Assembly (NCBI RefSeq): GCF_905220415.1
Contig: NC_059549.1
Coordinates: forward strand, 1,736,001-1,800,000
DNA: 64,000 nt
From: Colias croceus
Taxonomy: Eukaryota; Arthropoda; Insecta; Lepidoptera; Pieridae
Direction: 5' to 3'
The position numbers were made by a program, and so were the translations under genes. The notes beneath the pieces were generated by a model. It was not told the origin of the DNA. It ran no database searches and saw only the letters and a program-made list of their open reading frames with translations. Shown in pieces: positions 54,601 to 64,000 of the stretch (position 1 is its first letter; each line of letters begins with the position of its first letter).

Positions 54601-57245
54601 TAAATTGATAATACATTATTAATTACGACTATTAGATTTATTATGCATAAAACAGCACTCATATTATAAAGCAACATCAAAGAACTAATTTCAAGCGCTA
54701 ATTATTATTATATGAAATTTTTAGCTTAGAATATGAAGTCAGTGCTTTTGTATATTACATACATTAAATGTTGTTTATTAAATTGTTTGTTTCAATAGAA
54801 AATACTACACCGACTGATTGCAGTATAATCTGTTTATAGCGCCTTTTGAAAATTAAGTTATGATTACAAACTCCATCTCAGCCCTATTTCGCGTAGATTA
54901 GAAGCCAGCCTTAAAGCATAAAGAGCTTACAGAAACAAATTAATACAACAAAAGACAATGTTTCTTTAGGATAGGAAGAAAGGCGCCGTTAGATTAAGAT
55001 TGATATTTTTAAAAGCACGAAATAATGGACAAAATAATGATGTATCATGCTCGTCGATAATGTTCCAGCAACTCCTTGCTTGTGGTATGAAGTAAGCTTA
55101 GGACATTTTACAAAAATACTAGAATAATTTCGATCACGTTTTAGATTGAGTTGGGTTCGTGATTGATGTTGTACACGATAAAGTAAAAAATATAGAAATT
55201 TTCCTAAAACACATTAATATAAAAACTAAAAAGTATATTATTATCTCTTTAAATTCTTGGTTGAAATGTTTGGAAATGTTCGCCGTCGAAAATTTAGTAA
55301 CTGCATAAATAAAGTGGCCGTTGGGAACGCGACTGTAGAGTTGGAATGTAATAAAATATCTAGGGCTCATCTTACATTTAACGGTGCATTCTTGAGACGT
55401 CAACATAAATAACCGCAAAGTAATGCCAGGGTCTTGATGCTATCTCCTGGGCATTAGTGAAGTTTGGTTATAGATCTAAGTTATATTCTAAGTCAGGAAC
55501 ACTTTGACTTTATTCAAATATCTATGTATTTATGTATTTAGGGGCAAATCTAATACCTAATGAAAGTTTTACACGTAGCTGTAGATAGCGAAAATATGAA
55601 GTTAACAATGCTATTTGTATTATTGTCAAATCAGGCAAGTATTTTCATATTTTGCCTACACGATACAGAATGAAACAATCCTTTAAAGTTGCAGTCACTA
55701 ATTCTGTCCTTGATAAAATGTAGAATCGTCGTCTTCGTCTTCTATTCGTATGAGCTTTCGATTTTTCACGAAAAAGCTAAAGAAATATATCAAACTAAAC
55801 ATCTTTACGCGCTTTACAAGTAAGTATATTTACATAAACTACATAGTTATATAATATTATAGTGCAACACTTTTTTATACTTACTGCATCTTATATTTAT
55901 ACCCTTTTGTTTACCGTCCGGTAATTTCTTGTGAACGTTTATTCTCCTCGTAAACTTTATCTTTCCTAAACTTTGTTATCTAGTTCGTAGTCTTGTAATA
56001 AAACAACAAACAACCAGTTTTGTAATACATTAGCGTATACAACTTCAGTGTCACAAACAAGGCTTAGAAGCTTCTAAAGTATAGTGTCGACTTAGTTCCA
56101 CCGCCTACTCGTTGACCCATTTCTGGTTTAGGCAATTATTAAATTAACCTACTGTATTATATCACTAACAGCTTTATCGATTTTTCCGATCTGCGTATTG
56201 GTTTTATAATTTGGGTTTTAAAAGTTTAGGTTAAATTATTGATTAAGGCACAGATAATAGGCTATACAAGGTTTATTATCTACTATGTATATTGTATAGT
56301 TTACACGCCCTTTGACGAGCTATTGCGACGTGAAAATTTAATAATGTGTATCCAGATCAACCTCTCACTTATATTAAGTGCTATTAAAAAGAATCAAAAT
56401 ATGAAATGATTATAAATCGACCTAAAATATGTATTAGTAGATAGTTCACAAATAAATTTAATTTTTTATTTAATTAGGAATGTAAGGCACAATTTGCATG
56501 CATTACAATGTAGTTCAGATGAGTCGTATGGTATACGAGAATGAATTACTTTTATTTTCTCATTTGTATTAAAAAGTACATTCTTTTTCGCTTGAATGCG
56601 TAACTAACTAGCTTTTTTTAAAAAAATTCAACATTTTGTAATCTGTATCAAAGAATACGCACTATGAATAGTTCCTGCAATACACAATTTGTATTATTTA
56701 TATTTCTAAACTACTTATTTAATACACTATTGTTAGGAAATAATTTTATCTCACGCTACTATACATTTTCAACAAATGAAGAAATTCTCTTCCCTGTAAT
56801 TCTAATGTATAACACGCTAATTAAAACACAAGTTTTTACTTAATGTTACTTTATTCATAAACATTAACCCTCACATTAATATATATTATATACATTTATT
56901 AGGAAATAATTGTATGATTTTAAAAAATTAACGTCGAAACACCAAACCATTACGTAGGCTATCTGAAAAATCTCTTAATTGCCTCAGCCAATTAAAGTTT
57001 TCAGAGATCGTATAAAATGAATTCCAATTTCGAAAAATGATTTAAAATGTTACGTAAACGCACAAGGGGATTGTTAATTTTTTTTTCTCATAGAAAAATT
57101 AGTAAAACTATGTATTATATTTGAATATGTAATTCGAATTCAGTCTATACTATTTATGTACATATATCAATAAGACTCTATACAATCTCTTTAATATGTA
57201 CCTATTGTGGTTTGTACTGATATAAATAGTTATTCTCTTGATAAA
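51633..57245. other. Gene-free downstream DNA
   Basis: No gene recognised. Minor items: a hairpin with 13-bp arms at 53869-53902, an A-tail-like (attt)n stretch at 53772-53790 resembling a LINE 3' end, and a GC-richer patch at 51764-51830 with ggccacc/ggtggcc complementarity. Open frames such as 54319-54555 and 55134-55418 lack motifs. Confidence 0.5.
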
Positions 57246-57250
57246 TAAAT

Positions 57251-57281
<31 letters not shown>

Positions 57282-57408
57282 GTTCCTTCAGTTACTGCAA
57301 TCTGTCTCCTTGGGGGACATTCAGCAGTATGCTGGTTGGTGCTTATAATGCTGGCGCGCACGGCATGTAACCTGTGTCACATCCTTATTGTTACAACAGT
57401 AACTATAT

Positions 57409-60159
57409 TTACTGCGATTGTATGAGGTCTTGAGGTATTTTACGCTTTAAGCGTCGCGCATTGGTCTGATTTGACATAAGTGACCGGGCCAGTGAATTTG
57501 GGTGTTGTTCTATACGCTCTTTGTACGCTCTAGTATAGCGTACAATTTCTTGTTTTACAGTGGGCATGCGTAGGTCGCGATGTAATAGATCGTTAGGCAC
57601 GAACCAGGGTGCATTGGTTATCATGCGGAGTGTTTTATTTTGAAACCTTTGTATGATCTCGATGTTTGAATGGGAGGCAGTTCCCCACAGTTGTATGCCA
57701 TATGTCCAGATGGGCTTGAGTATAGCTTTGTATAAAAGCATTTTATTTTCTAGGGACAGTTGCGACTTTCGTCCAATCAGCCAGAAAAGTTTGCGCGTTT
57801 GGATGCCAAGTTGTTTCCTCTTGGTGAAGATATGTTTTTTCCAGGTAAGCCTTTTGTCCAAGTGCAGCCCAAGGTATCTCACATGATCTGCCTGGGGGAT
57901 AGCAATGTTGTTCAGCGTGACTGGAGGGCAAGAGTCTCTTCGTAAGGTAAATGTTACGTTTACTGACTTTGTTTCATTCGCTTTTAACCGCCACTTTTTA
58001 AGCCAGAGGGATATCTCATTTAGGCCTTGTTGGAGTATTTCTGAGGCTATTTTTGGGTTGTTATGTGTAGCTAGTAGAGCGGTATCATCAGCAAAAGTTC
58101 CAGTAACCAAAGATTCAGATGTCGGTAGATCCGCAGTGAAAAGAAGGTATAGTATGGGACCAAGTACGCTGCCTTGCGGAACTCCTGCTTTTATAGGGCG
58201 AAGATCTGACAGTGCATCTCCTTGTTGTACTATGAAATGACGCTGCTGGAGGAATGATTCTAATATTCTGTAAAGGTAGTCTGGTAGCCCGTTTTTTAGT
58301 TTGAATAGCAATCCTTCATGCCACACCCGGTCGAAGGCTTGAGATATATCTAGGAATGCACTGGCGCAGTAGGATTTACTTTCTAATGATTCCATGATAT
58401 GTTTTGTTAGTCTATGCACTTGGTCGATGGTAGCATGCTTACTGCGAAATCCAAACTGGTGATCGGGAATTAGCTCCTTTTCTTTGAGTATCGGCAGGAT
58501 GCGTTGCAATAGCAGGGACTCGTATATCTTAGATGGAGTAGGTAGCAGGCTTATGGGCCTATATGATTTTGCTTCCTCAGGTTGTTTCTCTGGCTTCAGC
58601 AGCATTATGATTTGTGCGACCTTCCACTCCAAAGGAAAGAAATGCAGTCTTGTCATTGCATTAAATAGTGACGTAAGGAAGATTATGCCAGATTCAGGTA
58701 GTTCTTTGAGTATACGATTTGTGATAAGGTCGTATCCTGGGGCCTTATTTGGGTCAGATTTTTTTATAGTCTGGGAAACCTCAGATTTGGTAAATTTAAT
58801 AGACATATCGTGTGTACCTTTTGGACTGCTTAAGCGGTTAGTAATTTCTGCTGCATCTTCTGGTGTGCCGTCATATGGGTGAGGAGTGAATACATTTGAG
58901 AGATGTTCCGAAAAGGTTTTGGCTTTCTCTTCGTCTGTCCGTGCCCATGTACCATCTAATTTTCTTATAGGATGCGATACATTAATGGGCCGTTTTAGTT
59001 TCCGGGTGGCTTTCCATAAAGAATAATCCGAGGAAGCAGTAGCATCCAGGCCGGTGAGGTAATTGTGGAAACCATCATTTCTATCTTTCTCCAGAGTGCG
59101 CTTTAGTTGTCTGCTAGCGTGATTGAGCTGTTTTTTCGCAATAGGGTCTCTGGTTGTTTGCCAGCGTTTTCGTAGTCTCCTTTTGTTAATTATTTTTTCA
59201 AATATATGTTTTGCTACATGGGTATCCTGATTTCTAGATGGTAGAGGTGGGGTCGATGACCAAGCTGCATTTTGCACACACTTGGTGAAGTAAAGCACCG
59301 CTTCTGTTATATCCTCCTTCGATTTTAGACGAACTGATTCTTTGAATGCTTGATCTGTGAGCTCCCTGAATAGTGACCAGTCAGTTCTATTGTTATGCAG
59401 AACGCATTTCCTGATACATTCTTGAGGGGTTGTACGCAATTCTACAATGATTGGAGAGTGATCGGACGATAGGTCCCAGCAACTCTCACACGATATGATG
59501 TTCTTTGCAATTCCCTGGCTGACACAAAAGTCTATAACGTCTGGGATTTTTCTCTTATCAGTTGGCCAGTAGGTCGGTTGACCAGACGATACCACATTCA
59601 TATTTAGTTTTTTAATGCATTTGAGCAGCTCTCGTCCTCTAGGAAGGATAAGCCTGGAGCCCCAAAGCGAATGCTTGGCATTAAAGTCACCTCCTGCAAT
59701 GAATCTGCCACCAAGTGATTGAAAGAAGTTACTGAACTCTGCTTCTTTAATAGTAAATCTAGGTGGACAGTAGAGGGCCGATATTGTGATGTCACTAATC
59801 CAGTCTGTGATCACAACGTTTGTTGCCTGGATGTAGTTTTTGCAGTAATCTTGCAGTACATGGTGCTTGATGTTTGACCTAATAAGAATGGCCGATCCTC
59901 CATGAGCTTTATTGTCTGGATGGTTAGTATGGTACATATTGTATCCGGGTAGCCTAAAGTGGCTTTTGGAGGTGAAGTGGGTTTCTGAGATTAGTAAAAC
60001 ATCTATGTGGTGTATTTTTACAAATATTTTTAACTCTTCCGAGTGGTTTGATAAGCCATTGGCATTCCATACACATAGTTTTAATGCTGTGAATGTGATG
60101 ACATTTTTGGAATTAAATTGGTTAGCGTTTGGGTCATAATTAACATTTGGTTCATCAGG
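57409..60159 (-). CDS. Jockey-type ORF2: APE endonuclease and reverse transcriptase
   Basis: The open frame of 916 codons matches the usual size of Jockey ORF2. Numbered from 60159, LKLCVWNANGL (26-36) and ISETH open the APE-type endonuclease; GGDFNA (156-161) and SSDHSP (231-236) are its further catalytic motifs. The reverse transcriptase runs from about 460 to 775, with motif A AFLDISQAFD (Asp 604), GVPQGSVLGP and the catalytic FADD (689-692). A C-terminal region of about 140 residues follows. These enzymes nick the target and copy the element RNA there. The first in-frame ATG (59937, residue 75) would delete the first endonuclease motifs, so translation must begin upstream without an ATG or by a -1 shift out of ORF1, which overlaps it by 79 bases. 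No stop or frameshift is seen. Confidence 0.9.
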   Translation of the reverse strand, partial: PDEPNVNYDPNANQFNSKNVITFTALKLCVWNANGLSNHSEELKIFVKIHHIDVLLISETHFTSKSHFRLPGYNMYHTNHPDNKAHGGSAILIRSNIKHHVLQDYCKNYIQATNVVITDWISDITISALYCPPRFTIKEAEFSNFFQSLGGRFIAGGDFNAKHSLWGSRLILPRGRELLKCIKKLNMNVVSSGQPTYWPTDKRKIPDVIDFCVSQGIAKNIISCESCWDLSSDHSPIIVELRTTPQECIRKCVLHNNRTDWSLFRELTDQAFKESVRLKSKEDITEAVLYFTKCVQNAAWSSTPPLPSRNQDTHVAKHIFEKIINKRRLRKRWQTTRDPIAKKQLNHASRQLKRTLEKDRNDGFHNYLTGLDATASSDYSLWKATRKLKRPINVSHPIRKLDGTWARTDEEKAKTFSEHLSNVFTPHPYDGTPEDAAEITNRLSSPKGTHDMSIKFTKSEVSQTIKKSDPNKAPGYDLITNRILKELPESGIIFLTSLFNAMTRLHFFPLEWKVAQIIMLLKPEKQPEEAKSYRPISLLPTPSKIYESLLLQRILPILKEKELIPDHQFGFRSKHATIDQVHRLTKHIMESLESKSYCASAFLDISQAFDRVWHEGLLFKLKNGLPDYLYRILESFLQQRHFIVQQGDALSDLRPIKAGVPQGSVLGPILYLLFTADLPTSESLVTGTFADDTALLATHNNPKIASEILQQGLNEISLWLKKWRLKANETKSVNVTFTLRRDSCPPVTLNNIAIPQADHVRYLGLHLDKRLTWKKHIFTKRKQLGIQTRKLFWLIGRKSQLSLENKMLLYKAILKPIWTYGIQLWGTASHSNIEIIQRFQNKTLRMITNAPWFVPNDLLHRDLRMPTVKQEIVRYTRAYKERIEQHPNSLARSLMSNQTNARRLKRKIPQDLIQSQ

Positions 60160-61439
60160 TTAACAAGTGTTTCCGTAATGGTTTTGAGTTCGCTAGTTTC
60201 TGGAGTTTGTGTCATTGGTTGTTTGGGAGCTTCTTTTGTGGCTTCAGCATACGATTTTCTGTTAAGTGACGTTTTGTTTGTAGGTTCTTGTTCCTTTCTG
60301 GTGTGGCCAGGATTTTTCCTGACTCTGGTGATGGGAGCGGGATATCGCACTTTCAGCAGCTCTTTGTAGACTGTGCAGCCTTTGTAGTTAGCTGGATGAT
60401 TCCCCTCGCAAAGGATACATTTGACCTCTTTAGATCTTTCTTTCCGTAGGCAGGCTGACGTGTGATGCGATCCTGCACATTTGACGCATCTGGGCTTCCT
60501 GTTGCAAAACTTTTGTGTGTGGTTGTAATCTTGGCAATTAGTGCATTGCGGGATTACTCGCCTTGGTCTGGGTGCCTCAAATGAAATGCGACAGTGTAGT
60601 AAGTATTTAACGTTATATATGTCTTTGTTATTTTCGCGAGGCTCTAGTTCAATGTTCCACATTGATAACGCTTGTTTTGTTTTAGAGTTTTGGATGTTCC
60701 ATACATTTACTACTTTATGGTGAAGCTCTTCAATGGCTATCTTTATATCCTCTTTGTCTGTAGATGGATGTAGGTTCTTTAGCACAACTCTAAAGCTGCG
60801 GTCTTGTTTTGGCTGGTAACTATAAAATTCTGTGTCTTTCGCTTTAAGTTCTTTATAAATGGTCGAATATGCTTCGCCCGATTTTGGTTGTATTTTAACT
60901 CTATCACCTCGTAATACTTTTATTTCATAGTCTTCTTTTGCTACATCTTCTAATAATTTCATTAAGGGTTGTATATTTTTAACTCCGTCGATAAATAGTG
61001 GAGGAGGTCTTATGGGCTTTGGTGCTTGGGTTTCAGATTTGTCTGCTTGTTCTATATCGTCAAGCGCTTTGAATCTATTAGATGTTGGTACTGCTGGTGT
61101 TGCTAGCCAGTAATTTAGTTTTGCTTGCTTTTGGTTGCGTATTAGTGCGTCGGGGCTAGATCTTTGCCTTTTGCCGTAATACACTTCTGTGAACAGTTGT
61201 TCTTCAGATTCAGATTCCTCGGTTGTTTTATCTACCAGATCAGTGTTCCTTTGGTTAGTTGTTCCACTGAAGGAACTCGATCTCGGGCGATTTATAAACA
61301 TACCTTTATGGAAAAGCTGTTGGGTCATAGTTTTTGGGTTGCTCTTATCATCTAATTTTTGGTTTTCAGGGTGGATGTTGCTCATTTTGTTCCCACGAGT
61401 AGGGTCGATATAACAGGTCACAAGAGGGGTGACGCCCAT
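60081..61439 (-). CDS. Jockey-type ORF1: gag-like nucleic-acid-binding protein
   Basis: The product is 452 residues. A Ser/Thr/charged N-terminal half is followed by an RRM-like PRE_C2HC region (about 215-290, FRVVLKNLHPSTDKEDI onward) and three zinc knuckles: CTNCQDYNHTQKFC (299-312), CVKCAGSHHTSAC (318-330) and CILCEGNHPANYKGC (341-355). This arrangement is standard for Jockey-clade ORF1, which coats the element RNA. The second Met (MSNIHPENQ, residue 19) is an alternative start. The stop TAA at 60081 lies within ORF2, in a frame offset of -1. The protein ends in a Met/Thr/Leu-rich tail. Confidence 0.88.
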   Translation of the reverse strand: MGVTPLVTCYIDPTRGNKMSNIHPENQKLDDKSNPKTMTQQLFHKGMFINRPRSSSFSGTTNQRNTDLVDKTTEESESEEQLFTEVYYGKRQRSSPDALIRNQKQAKLNYWLATPAVPTSNRFKALDDIEQADKSETQAPKPIRPPPLFIDGVKNIQPLMKLLEDVAKEDYEIKVLRGDRVKIQPKSGEAYSTIYKELKAKDTEFYSYQPKQDRSFRVVLKNLHPSTDKEDIKIAIEELHHKVVNVWNIQNSKTKQALSMWNIELEPRENNKDIYNVKYLLHCRISFEAPRPRRVIPQCTNCQDYNHTQKFCNRKPRCVKCAGSHHTSACLRKERSKEVKCILCEGNHPANYKGCTVYKELLKVRYPAPITRVRKNPGHTRKEQEPTNKTSLNRKSYAEATKEAPKQPMTQTPETSELKTITETLVNLMNQMLIMTQTLTNLIPKMSSHSQH

Positions 61440-61810
61440 TCCCTCAAGAAGGCAACATACAACGGCGTTTGCCAGGTCCGCCGAGGTTGGCGCTTAGAAC
61501 TTGCCTCCTGCAAGCCATGCATCCCTTCGGCACGTAGTCCCACCTTGGGATTAGGGTAACTTTTTATAGAGGTATTCTACCTCGTGGCCCGGGCGGCTAA
61601 GCCAAGGCTCTCGATTCTGTGGATGCACAGAGTTGCGAGTTGTTGTGAAGGTCATTTCCTACCCTCACCTATACAAGCTGGTTAGGCTGTAGCTGTCGGG
61701 TTAATTAACCGTCGCCCGATACTCGACGTTGACCTTTTACAGCTGGTTGGTCATCTCTCAGCCAACCCTCCTCCTTTCGCATACGGGCTTGGGACCGTCA
61801 ATGGCGGAGT
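61440..61810 (-). promoter_or_regulatory. 5' UTR / internal promoter region of the Jockey element
   Basis: This GC-richer untranslated leader lies between the 5' end and ORF1. Jockey-type elements are transcribed from internal promoters in their first bases. I see no specific motif that proves this here; the assignment rests on position and known family biology. Confidence 0.4.
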
Positions 61811-61817
61811 TAAATAA

Positions 61818-63037
61818 AAATAAAAATAAAAATCATTTATTATAAGCTATACTATACCTTATACTGAAGACTAGGAGCTGGGTGTAGTCACGGCGCGGGC
61901 GGGGCGGCAATCTAGAAAGTTCTCTAGATGCTAGCATGAATACTTATTCTCGGATTTTATCTCAATTTAATTAAGGCGACAAATTGTTACTGTTATTTAT
62001 GGAAGACGTGCTTCGCCTAAATTGAGGTGAAACGTTTACTTGTAAGTTGTAACAAATGCAATTACATTGCAGACGAACTCACAAATATAAGAGCGTGTGT
62101 GCCGAGCACACGTATCAGAAGTGAAACTTCTGTGGCAAGATTTAAAGATACTAAAATTGTCGCCTTACTCCACGACGTGACGTTATTGCCATGACGTGAC
62201 CTTGAAATTTTGCTCTCAACGCACCGAAAGAAGTTTCACTTCAAAATATTTTGTTGAATCATAGTGTTGTGGTACCAATAATACCATGACTTGATAATCA
62301 ATAGTAAACAGATCTTTTAATTTCAACTACATCTCCGGGTCTATAGTTTGTATTTGTATATGAAGAAAGAATAATGTTGTAAAGGATTGTAAGATCAAGG
62401 CGTCAAGGAATCCGCTGATTTGATGTCTATCCTGATCTCAGAATTCCATCTTGTCGTATTCCATTCTAGTAGAATTATAGTTACGAAAAACGATGTGATG
62501 GACATTAAATGTAGGTACTACGTATCTGTTTTTAAAAATTGCTGTAAGCGAATGACAATTCGTGGATTCAACTGGTCGTGGTAGTCGTCGTCGTTGGAAG
62601 TGTGACCGAACCATTACAAAAAATTTCATGAGCTCATGTCAATAATTGGAATAAGCGATAGCAGTTTCTATTCGGTCGGCTCTGACATTTGTCTCGGCCC
62701 CCGACATAATATTATCCTTAGATATTATCTTTGAATGCGTATGATGCATTTGAGAGCCTATAAAACGGTTCTAAACCCAATAACAGACAAATAAATTTTA
62801 TGCAAAAGCGATAAGTAAGGTGTTAGCTAAGAGATATTTTACGAGTTTTATTTTATGCCTCGTTTGGATACACCATACGAGAATATTATAGTTATCGTGA
62901 TGATAAGTGCAAGTTATGCATGCTCATACCAGGCTTAGCGAGGACGATTATGTGCCTTATCTGCTTTATAAAATGTATGGAGTGAAGCGAGAATATAACA
63001 ATATCAGTTTAGAATAAACGGCAAAGAACAACACTTT
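61818..63037. repeat. Downstream DNA with a small TIR element
   Basis: 61972-62167 has inverted tips taaggcgacaaatt / aattgtcgcctta and an internal palindrome gaagtgaaacttct, repeated in part at about 62230. It may be a 196-bp MITE. The remainder is AT-rich without recognised genes. Confidence 0.4.
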
Positions 63038-63093
63038 TTAACCGACTTCAAAAAAAGGAGGAGGTTATCAATTCGACTGTATTTTTTTTAAAA
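63038..63093 (+). mobile_element. Truncated copy of the aaccgacttc element
   Basis: aaccgacttcaaaaaaagga through gaggttatcaattcgactgt matches the left end of the element at 14779; the rest and the right TIR are missing. Confidence 0.75.
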
Positions 63094-64000
63094 CATCAGG
63101 TTTAGCGTTCTTTTATAATGTAACTCTATGTTAGAATGTAAATGAATCTAAAATATTCATGAATTATAACATCTCTGTATCTCATGGACCGTGGTATATT
63201 TATTTATGCTTGAGAAATTATGGTTTATTGAAAGGGTTGTTTACTTATAAATTATTTTGAATATCCCTTCGAAAATTTAACCCGTTTACAGAATCCGACA
63301 CCGTCCCATAGGGATGCTTTTGTCTTGAACTTTATTATATATAATATTATTATGATAAACAAGTACTTAATAACGTCGATTTTAATATCAAATTCACACA
63401 AAGACAACTCTATTATTATAGCTTTTCAATTATAGGGTACCTATTTCTATATAAATATGTTTATACATGTTAACTTTAGGCTTTATTATTTTATTTCTAT
63501 AAGCTTTGATTAATTAAATTTTTAAAATGAATTAACCTGACTATTATCAGTGACTGTACTTTAAATGTAAAAGGTAACCTTCAGAATTTGGAGACTAAAA
63601 GCATTAAAAGTCTAAAGGTCAATTTTTATCAAAAGGGAAATTGAGTTATCCTTGAATTTACTTTCTTTTACTAGGATGTTATTTTGAAATTGATTCAACT
63701 ATTTTTGCATATTTAACAACAGAACTATATGTGTATTTAACAATATTAAATAGTATTTTAACAATTTATATGTATGACACGTATATGAATGTAATATATG
63801 GAAAATACTTAATTGAACACAATTAATGATTTATAAATACTGACAATTATACATAAGAAAATCTACAATCTACACAGCTCAGTAACCAATATACATACTA
63901 AAAGCTTCGATCATTAATTAAAAAATGGAAGGTGTACCTTAATACTGTTTACTTAACAACTTAACATATACACAATCGTTCAGTAGGTAAACCATTTTTT
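63094..64000. other. Gene-free AT-rich end of the window
   Basis: No gene or repeat recognised. Confidence 0.5.

Larger units (their letters stand above)
57253..61810 (-). mobile_element. Full-length Jockey-type LINE with poly(A) tail
   Basis: It has a poly(A) tail on the - strand (29 T at 57253-57281), a 3' UTR, ORF2 (EN and RT), an overlapping ORF1 with zinc knuckles, and a 5' UTR of about 370 bp reaching 61810. TAAATAA stands immediately outside both ends (57246-57252 and 61811-61817) and is a plausible target duplication, although low in complexity. Both reading frames are intact over their length, so the copy is probably young. It lies antisense and 5.7 kb downstream of the SDR-like gene. 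Confidence 0.88.

Noticed and set aside
58484..58882. 132-codon + strand ORF
   Set aside because: Antisense shadow of the Jockey reverse transcriptase frame.

Overview
The window looks like AT-rich lepidopteran (moth or butterfly) nuclear DNA. The evidence is long AT-rich introns with short GC-rich exons, GT-AG splice sites, and a dense set of repeats of lepidopteran type: short Helitrons starting TC...actaatattataaa and ending CTAG, the element starting aaccgacttcaaa with a gaggaggtt motif, PIF/Harbinger-like MITEs with TAA/TTA duplications, and Jockey and CR1-type LINEs. No species is assigned.

One host gene dominates. Seven exons on the + strand between 5239 and 51578 join into a 393-codon frame (389 if the shorter exon 4 is used). 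The protein belongs to the classical short-chain dehydrogenase/reductase (SDR) superfamily, closest by my reading to the BDH1 / SDR9C group. It has a basic N-terminal tail with three RRxS motifs, two hydrophobic segments, and then a full-length SDR fold. All the hallmark SDR motifs are altered: the middle Gly of TGxxxGxG is Val, NNAG reads NCES, catalytic YxxxK reads HxxxL, and PG reads AG. The frame, splice sites and polyadenylation signal are nevertheless intact. The simplest reading is a maintained, membrane-anchored SDR pseudoenzyme, which is the most interesting thing in the window.

Layout: 1-5238 is upstream DNA with two MITEs and a SINE scrap. 5239-51578 is the gene. Intron 2 holds several MITEs and a piggyBac remnant. 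Intron 4 (15 kb) holds a 60-bp minisatellite, inverted duplicate repeats, Helitrons, a 26-bp-TIR DNA transposon and a 5'-truncated CR1-like LINE. Intron 5 holds a LINE tail and a decayed partial copy of exon 5. Intron 6 holds Helitrons and a nested pair of DNA transposons close to the last exon. 51579-57245 is gene-free. 57253-61810 is an apparently complete Jockey-type LINE on the - strand with a gag-like ORF1 and an EN-RT ORF2. The rest, to 64000, holds minor repeats.

Transposons have shaped the gene's splicing environment. One Helitron-like copy ends 9 bases before the exon 3 acceptor region is complete, a nested transposon pair ends about 50 bases before exon 7, and a LINE tail starts about 23 bases after exon 5. 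Family assignments come from reading motifs only; no database search was run.
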